A DNA stretch of 64,000 nucleotides from Fibrobacter sp. UWEL. Lineage in GTDB: Bacteria > Fibrobacterota > Fibrobacteria > Fibrobacterales > Fibrobacteraceae. The notes beneath the pieces are model-generated. The model did not search any database and was not told the DNA's origin. It was given only the letters and a program-made list of their open reading frames with translations. The first letter of the stretch is position 1, and every line of letters begins with the position of its first letter. Shown here piece after piece: positions 60,402 to 64,000 of the stretch. Where the stretch lies: the NCBI RefSeq assembly GCF_900142535.1, contig NZ_FRBE01000016.1, positions 1-64,000 on the forward strand, written 5' to 3'. Both the position numbers and the translations under genes were made by a program.

Positions 60402-62279
60402 ATGAATCAACTGACTAAAATTTTCGCAGGAATCGCCTTTGGCGCAATCCTCGCAACCTCCGCTTCCGCCGCCTCTTACGGCCCCGCCCTTCCTCTCTCT
60501 GGCTGGGCCACTCAGAATGGTGGAACCACCGGCGGCGCCAACTACGGCTCCGTCACCGTTAGCAACGTGAGCGACTTGAAGTCTTACGCCAAGGCAGGCA
60601 ACAAGACCATCTATATCAAGCCGGGCACCTACGCTGGCACCATCGAAGTGGGCAGCAACGTGACCCTCTACGGTTATCCGGGCGTGGTCATCACCCAGCC
60701 CTCCAAGGGCAGCGGCATCAAGATTTCCGGTTCCAAGAACGTGATCATTCGTAACATCTCCGTGCAGGGCGTTGGCGCCGTTGACGAAGACGACGAAGAC
60801 TGCCTGCAGATCAATCACGAATCCAAGAACGTGTGGATTGACCATGTCCACGTTTACGATGGTCACGACGGTAACATGGATATCGTGAACCAGTCCGACT
60901 ATATTACCGTTTCCTGGAGCAAGTTCACCTACACCTCCAAGTCTAAAAACCATCAGTTCTCCAACTTGTTCGGCAATAGCGATTCCAAGACAGCAGATGC
61001 AAACGCACTGAAGATTACCGCACACCATAACTGGTGGGGCGACGGCGTCAAGGAACGTATGCCCCGCGTCCGTTTCGGTCAGGTTCATGTGGTAAACAAC
61101 CTGTTCACCAGTTCCGCAGCAAGCTACTGCGTCCGCGCCGGCATGAAGGCCAACATCCGCGTGGAAAACAACGTCTTTATCGGAGTCAAGAATCCTCTGG
61201 ATTATAACAACCAGTCCAAGGAAGACGCCAAGGTTTCCATGATCGGAAACTACTACGAAAAAACTTCCGGCAACACCACCGGTCAGGGCACTGCATTTAC
61301 TCCGTCTTACAAGATGGGCGTTACCGACGTAAGCACCCAGGCAAAGGCATATGCACTCCGCGACTCCATCCAGAATTACGCAGGTCCCACCCTGCCGGCT
61401 CCAGGCTCTAGCGAAGTCACCCCGATTTCCAGCTCTTCCAGCGCCAAGAGCTCTAGCTCCGTCGCAGCCTCCAGTTCTTCCGCAAAGTCCAGCAGTTCCG
61501 TGGCACCGGTTTCTGGTGAAGCCAGCTTGACCAAGCACGGCGCAGGTTCTTCCACCCAGACTGTTGCAGCAGGCAGCGCCATTGACGAACTTTACTTCAC
61601 CATCGTAGGCGCCACCGGCGCAACCGTCACTGGACTTCCCGAAGGTGTCAGCGGCACCTTGAAGGGCTCTGACTTCTACATTTCCGGTACAGTCTCTGCG
61701 AAGGCAGCCTCCGGCAATTACAACTGGACTGTTACAACCACCGGCGGAAGCACAACCGCAACCAAGAGCGGAACCTTCACCGTCACTGGCGGCAGCGCAC
61801 CTGCAGTATCTTCTAGCAGTGCGGTTTCCTCCAGCAGCGTCCAGGTCACTGAGCCTGTCGAAGTGTCCAGCAGCTCCGCAATCGCCCCCGCATCTAGCAG
61901 CAGCGTTCCCGCAGCAGTCTCTAGTTCTTCCCAGGTCATCGAGCCTGTTGAAGCATCCAGCAGCTCCATCGAAGCAACTGAACCTGTCGAAGTATCCAGT
62001 TCTTCCCAAGTCACTGAACCCGCCGAAGAATCCAGCTCCTCTAGCGATGCAGACCTAGCCATCCATCAGGTGGCAACGCAGCACTTCAGCGTATCTGTCG
62101 CAGGTCGTTCTCTGGTCGTTTACGGCGCCGCAGGCAAAACCCTTAACGTAATGGACATGCAGGGTCGCCTTATGATGGGCAAGCTTGTCCAGACCAACAA
62201 CTTCGATGTGAATCTCCCCCACGCAGGTACTTACCTGGTCCGTGTAGGCAACTCTGCCAAGAGAATCACAATCAAGTAA
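60402..62279 (+). CDS. Secreted PL1 pectate lyase with Ser-rich linkers and sorting-type C-terminus
   Basis: Encodes 625 residues: a signal peptide (about 1-24, ending SASA), then a PL1 parallel beta-helix (about 25-325) with NVIIRNISVQGVG, DEDCLQINHESKNVWIDHV (Ca-binding Asp residues), HHNWWGDGVKERMPRVRFG (catalytic Arg region) and VENNVFIGVKNPLD. Two poly-Ser linkers flank a small Ig-like domain (about 372-465). The second linker holds four TEPVEV-type repeats. The C-terminal 70 residues (LNVMDMQGRLMMGKLV, GTYLVRVGN) look like a type IX sorting domain. It cleaves pectate by beta-elimination. Pectin removal would expose cellulose to the GH5 enzymes. Confidence 0.92.
   Translation: MNQLTKIFAGIAFGAILATSASAASYGPALPLSGWATQNGGTTGGANYGSVTVSNVSDLKSYAKAGNKTIYIKPGTYAGTIEVGSNVTLYGYPGVVITQPSKGSGIKISGSKNVIIRNISVQGVGAVDEDDEDCLQINHESKNVWIDHVHVYDGHDGNMDIVNQSDYITVSWSKFTYTSKSKNHQFSNLFGNSDSKTADANALKITAHHNWWGDGVKERMPRVRFGQVHVVNNLFTSSAASYCVRAGMKANIRVENNVFIGVKNPLDYNNQSKEDAKVSMIGNYYEKTSGNTTGQGTAFTPSYKMGVTDVSTQAKAYALRDSIQNYAGPTLPAPGSSEVTPISSSSSAKSSSSVAASSSSAKSSSSVAPVSGEASLTKHGAGSSTQTVAAGSAIDELYFTIVGATGATVTGLPEGVSGTLKGSDFYISGTVSAKAASGNYNWTVTTTGGSTTATKSGTFTVTGGSAPAVSSSSAVSSSSVQVTEPVEVSSSSAIAPASSSSVPAAVSSSSQVIEPVEASSSSIEATEPVEVSSSSQVTEPAEESSSSSDADLAIHQVATQHFSVSVAGRSLVVYGAAGKTLNVMDMQGRLMMGKLVQTNNFDVNLPHAGTYLVRVGNSAKRITIK
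61844..62033. repeat. Four palindromic-repeat copies in the pectate lyase linker
   Basis: Copies at 61844-61868, 61934-61958, 61970-61997 and 62008-62033, with consensus GGTCACTGAGCCTGTCGAAG followed by TGTCC; CACT/AGTG ends pair in the first copy. They are translated as V-T-E-P-V-E-V between poly-Ser blocks. Confidence 0.6.
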
Positions 62280-62313
62280 AGAAACTCCTCCAACCAACAA
62301 AACCCAAACCATG

Positions 62314-62353
62314 ACTCCGTCGGTTCCTCACGGAACAGACGGAGTTCTTTTTT
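62314..62353 (+). terminator. Terminator after the pectate lyase gene
   Basis: ACTCCGTC-GGTTCC, loop TCAC, GGAAC-A-GACGGAGT, then CTTTTTT. Its T run directly adjoins the TATATTTA box of rluE (62353-62360). Confidence 0.85.
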
Positions 62354-62366
62354 ATATTTACGACCA

Positions 62367-62918
62367 ATGTCTACCGTCATTCTGTTCAACAAGCCTTTTG
62401 GCGTTTTAAGCCAGTTTACGCCGGAGTCGGGCCACCCCGCTCTAGATACTTTCGGCTTTCCCGCCGGCGTGTATGCCGCAGGCCGCTTGGACCATGACAG
62501 CGAAGGCGCCTTGTTGCTTACGGACAACGGCAAGCTCATCAAGAAACTGCTGGACCCCAAGTTTGAACACCCCCGCACCTACCTAGCGCAGGTCGATGGT
62601 CAGATTACAGAAGAAGCCGTACGCCGCCTCTCCGCCGGAGTAGACATCAAGGGATATCACACAAAGCCTTGCAAGGCACGCATCGTGGAAGCTCCAGACT
62701 GGATCTGGGACCGCAATCCGCCGGTCCGTTTCCGCGCAAACATTCCCACCAGCTGGGTGGAACTGACCCTTATTGAGGGAAAAAACCGCCAGGTCCGCCA
62801 CATGACCGCCGCCGTGGGCTTCCCCACCCTACGCCTGGTCCGAGTAAAAATCGGCAACATTCCCCTTGGTAATTTGCTGCCTGGAGAATGGAAAATCATC
62901 ACAGACAGGGTGATTTAG
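62367..62918 (+). CDS. rluE: 23S rRNA pseudouridine synthase, RluE type
   Basis: Encodes 183 residues, the short form without S4 domain. ILFNKPFGVLSQFTPE, AAGRLDHDSEGALLLTDNG (active-site Asp) and LTLIEGKNRQVRHMTAAVGFPTLRLVRVKIG are characteristic of the RluE branch, which modifies a uridine near the peptidyl transferase centre. There is no Shine-Dalgarno; TATATTTA ends 6 bases before the ATG, so the mRNA is probably leaderless. Confidence 0.88.
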   Translation: MSTVILFNKPFGVLSQFTPESGHPALDTFGFPAGVYAAGRLDHDSEGALLLTDNGKLIKKLLDPKFEHPRTYLAQVDGQITEEAVRRLSAGVDIKGYHTKPCKARIVEAPDWIWDRNPPVRFRANIPTSWVELTLIEGKNRQVRHMTAAVGFPTLRLVRVKIGNIPLGNLLPGEWKIITDRVI

Positions 62919-62995
62919 CGTTTTTATTCCATAATAAAGTGGTTTTTCATTACAATTTTTCCCATATGGAGAATAAATAGCATACATTTATTCCC

Positions 62996-64000
62996 ATGAG
63001 TGAAAACGCAGAGAAATTTGAAAAACAGAACACAGACCGTCAATTATACGAGATGGCCCTAAATGCAACGGCCGCCTCCTATATCGCCATGTTCGTTCTG
63101 GATATGGAAGACAACACCTTTACTCATGTAAAGTCTTCCGAAAATATCAATGCCATGATTGGGAAATTGGGTATTACCGATTTTAGAAAGGCTCTTCCCA
63201 TCATTTTCAATTATCTCACCGACCCGAGTTCCCAAAAAGAAGTCGCCCTTTTTACAGACGCATCGACCATCAACGAACGCCTCAAAGACGTCAACAACAT
63301 ATCCATCGACTACCTGAGCCGTTTCATGGGCTGGTGCCGAGCCACCATGATCGTGATGAACCGTCATGAAGACGGAACGATCCAAAAGCTTCTTCTGAAT
63401 GTGGAAAACATTGAAGACGCCCGACGGGAATACGAACTCCAGACAGGAATTATCAACGTCCTCGCCGAAAACTTCACCAACATTTTAACCGTAAACGTCA
63501 ATACTCACGCCGCCCGTGTTTACAGAACATCAGGCAAAGCAATTGCGGTGGACGAATCTCTAAAAACCGTCGGAACCTACGACGACGCTTTCAAAACATT
63601 TGTCATCAACAACGTTCACGAAGACGATCGCGAGCCAGCCCTAGTTGGCTGTGATTTTGACAATGTGGTCGCACACCTCCGCAAGGAAGAAACATTCGTC
63701 TATCATTTCAGAATGATGCTGAACAATGTCCCGCACTACTATTTCATGAAAGCAGTGCGATTGGGAGACGCAGAAAAATTTGAAACATTTGTCGTCGGCT
63801 TTGCCTGCGAAGATAAAGAAAAGGAACAGGAAAGGCAAGCCCTAGAACAACAAAAGCTTCTGGAAAAAGCTCTTGTTGATGCAGAACAGGCCAACAAGTC
63901 TAAAAGCACTTTCCTTTTCAACATGAGTCACGATATCCGAACTCCCATGAATGCAATTCTCGGGTTCGCCAATCTGATGGGGAAAGCGAAGGACGATCCC
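62996..64000 (+). CDS. Sensor histidine kinase, cut by the right edge
   Basis: An open frame of 335 codons from the ATG at 62996 continues past the window. About residues 20-130 and 145-270 look like two PAS-like sensory regions without membrane helices, so the visible part is cytoplasmic. A coiled coil rich in Glu, Gln and Lys (about 275-300) leads to the HisKA motif [20 protein letters not shown] with phospho-acceptor H312. This form of H-box is typical of hybrid kinases; the ATPase and any receiver domain lie outside. A TACATTTA box ends 5 bases before the ATG. Confidence 0.85.
   Translation, partial: MSENAEKFEKQNTDRQLYEMALNATAASYIAMFVLDMEDNTFTHVKSSENINAMIGKLGITDFRKALPIIFNYLTDPSSQKEVALFTDASTINERLKDVNNISIDYLSRFMGWCRATMIVMNRHEDGTIQKLLLNVENIEDARREYELQTGIINVLAENFTNILTVNVNTHAARVYRTSGKAIAVDESLKTVGTYDDAFKTFVINNVHEDDREPALVGCDFDNVVAHLRKEETFVYHFRMMLNNVPHYYFMKAVRLGDAEKFETFVVGFACEDKEKEQERQALEQQKLLEKALVDAEQANKSKSTFLFNMSHDIRTPMNAILGFANLMGKAKDDP

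Noticed and set aside
60306-62009. Open frame of 567 codons on the minus strand opposite the pectate lyase gene
   Set aside because: Shadow of the beta-helix and Ser-rich regions; Gly/Cys-rich antisense product with no domain.

Overview
The window reads as chromosomal DNA of a cellulolytic member of the Fibrobacterota, most likely Fibrobacter or a close relative. The evidence is the cell-surface carbohydrate machinery: four tandem secreted GH5 cellulases, a PL1 pectate lyase, poly-serine linkers, C-terminal sorting-type domains and a PorV/PorQ-like outer-membrane protein. Many short secreted or lipoprotein genes and promoter boxes of the Bacteroidetes/FCB type (TAnnTTTG) fit the same group. 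This assignment is inference from gene content; no database was searched.

Layout. 1-1.2 kb: the 5' end of an IS256-family element next to a truncated dCache sensor gene. 1.25-6.5 kb: a TPR lipoprotein, a Ser/Thr kinase and a sigma-54 activator, translationally coupled, followed by a textbook sigma-54 promoter in front of two secreted-protein genes. 6.6-10.3 kb: a large SWI2/SNF2 helicase. 10.3-17.6 kb: the translation/transcription operon rimP-nusA-infB-rbfA-truB-ribF with a structured leader. 17.6-24.8 kb: an LtaS-like sulfatase, a NUDIX protein, and envelope genes of unclear role (lipoprotein, degenerate LytM, STAS-TM, PorV-like). 24.9-28.9 kb: a tyrosine recombinase, polA and a 37-residue membrane protein. 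29-37 kb: four tandem GH5 cellulases. 37.3-45.6 kb: maeB, a HIT protein, recO-panB, a histone-like Lys/Ala/Pro protein, a Ppx/GppA protein, an RsuA-family synthase and a metallophosphatase. 45.7-48.2 kb: two paralogous surface lipoproteins, one carrying an in-frame amber codon. 48.3-54.6 kb: mlaF-mlaE-dnaB, a UDG-like protein, coaBC and an acyltransferase. 54.8-58.4 kb: rpsA, cmk and two lipoproteins. 58.5-64 kb: a TraB-family protein, a PH-like membrane protein, the pectate lyase, rluE, and a histidine kinase cut by the right edge.

The most unusual items are these. (1) A self-contained candidate regulatory circuit: TPR lipoprotein, kinase, enhancer-binding protein, then a consensus sigma-54 promoter with a nearby dyad and a two-gene secreted output. 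(2) Four GH5 genes whose catalytic cores pair 1/4 and 2/3, while their signal peptides, C-termini and upstream elements pair 1/2 and 3/4. (3) Four arrays of degenerate 7-bp tandem repeats, one lying in frame inside coaBC. (4) TAnnTTTR boxes 4-9 nt from several start codons, which suggests leaderless mRNAs. (5) Palindromic repeats with a TTCGACAGGCTC-like core translated in frame in polA, a ppx-like gene and the pectate lyase.

No tRNA, rRNA or CRISPR array was found. No gap between genes exceeds 300 bases.
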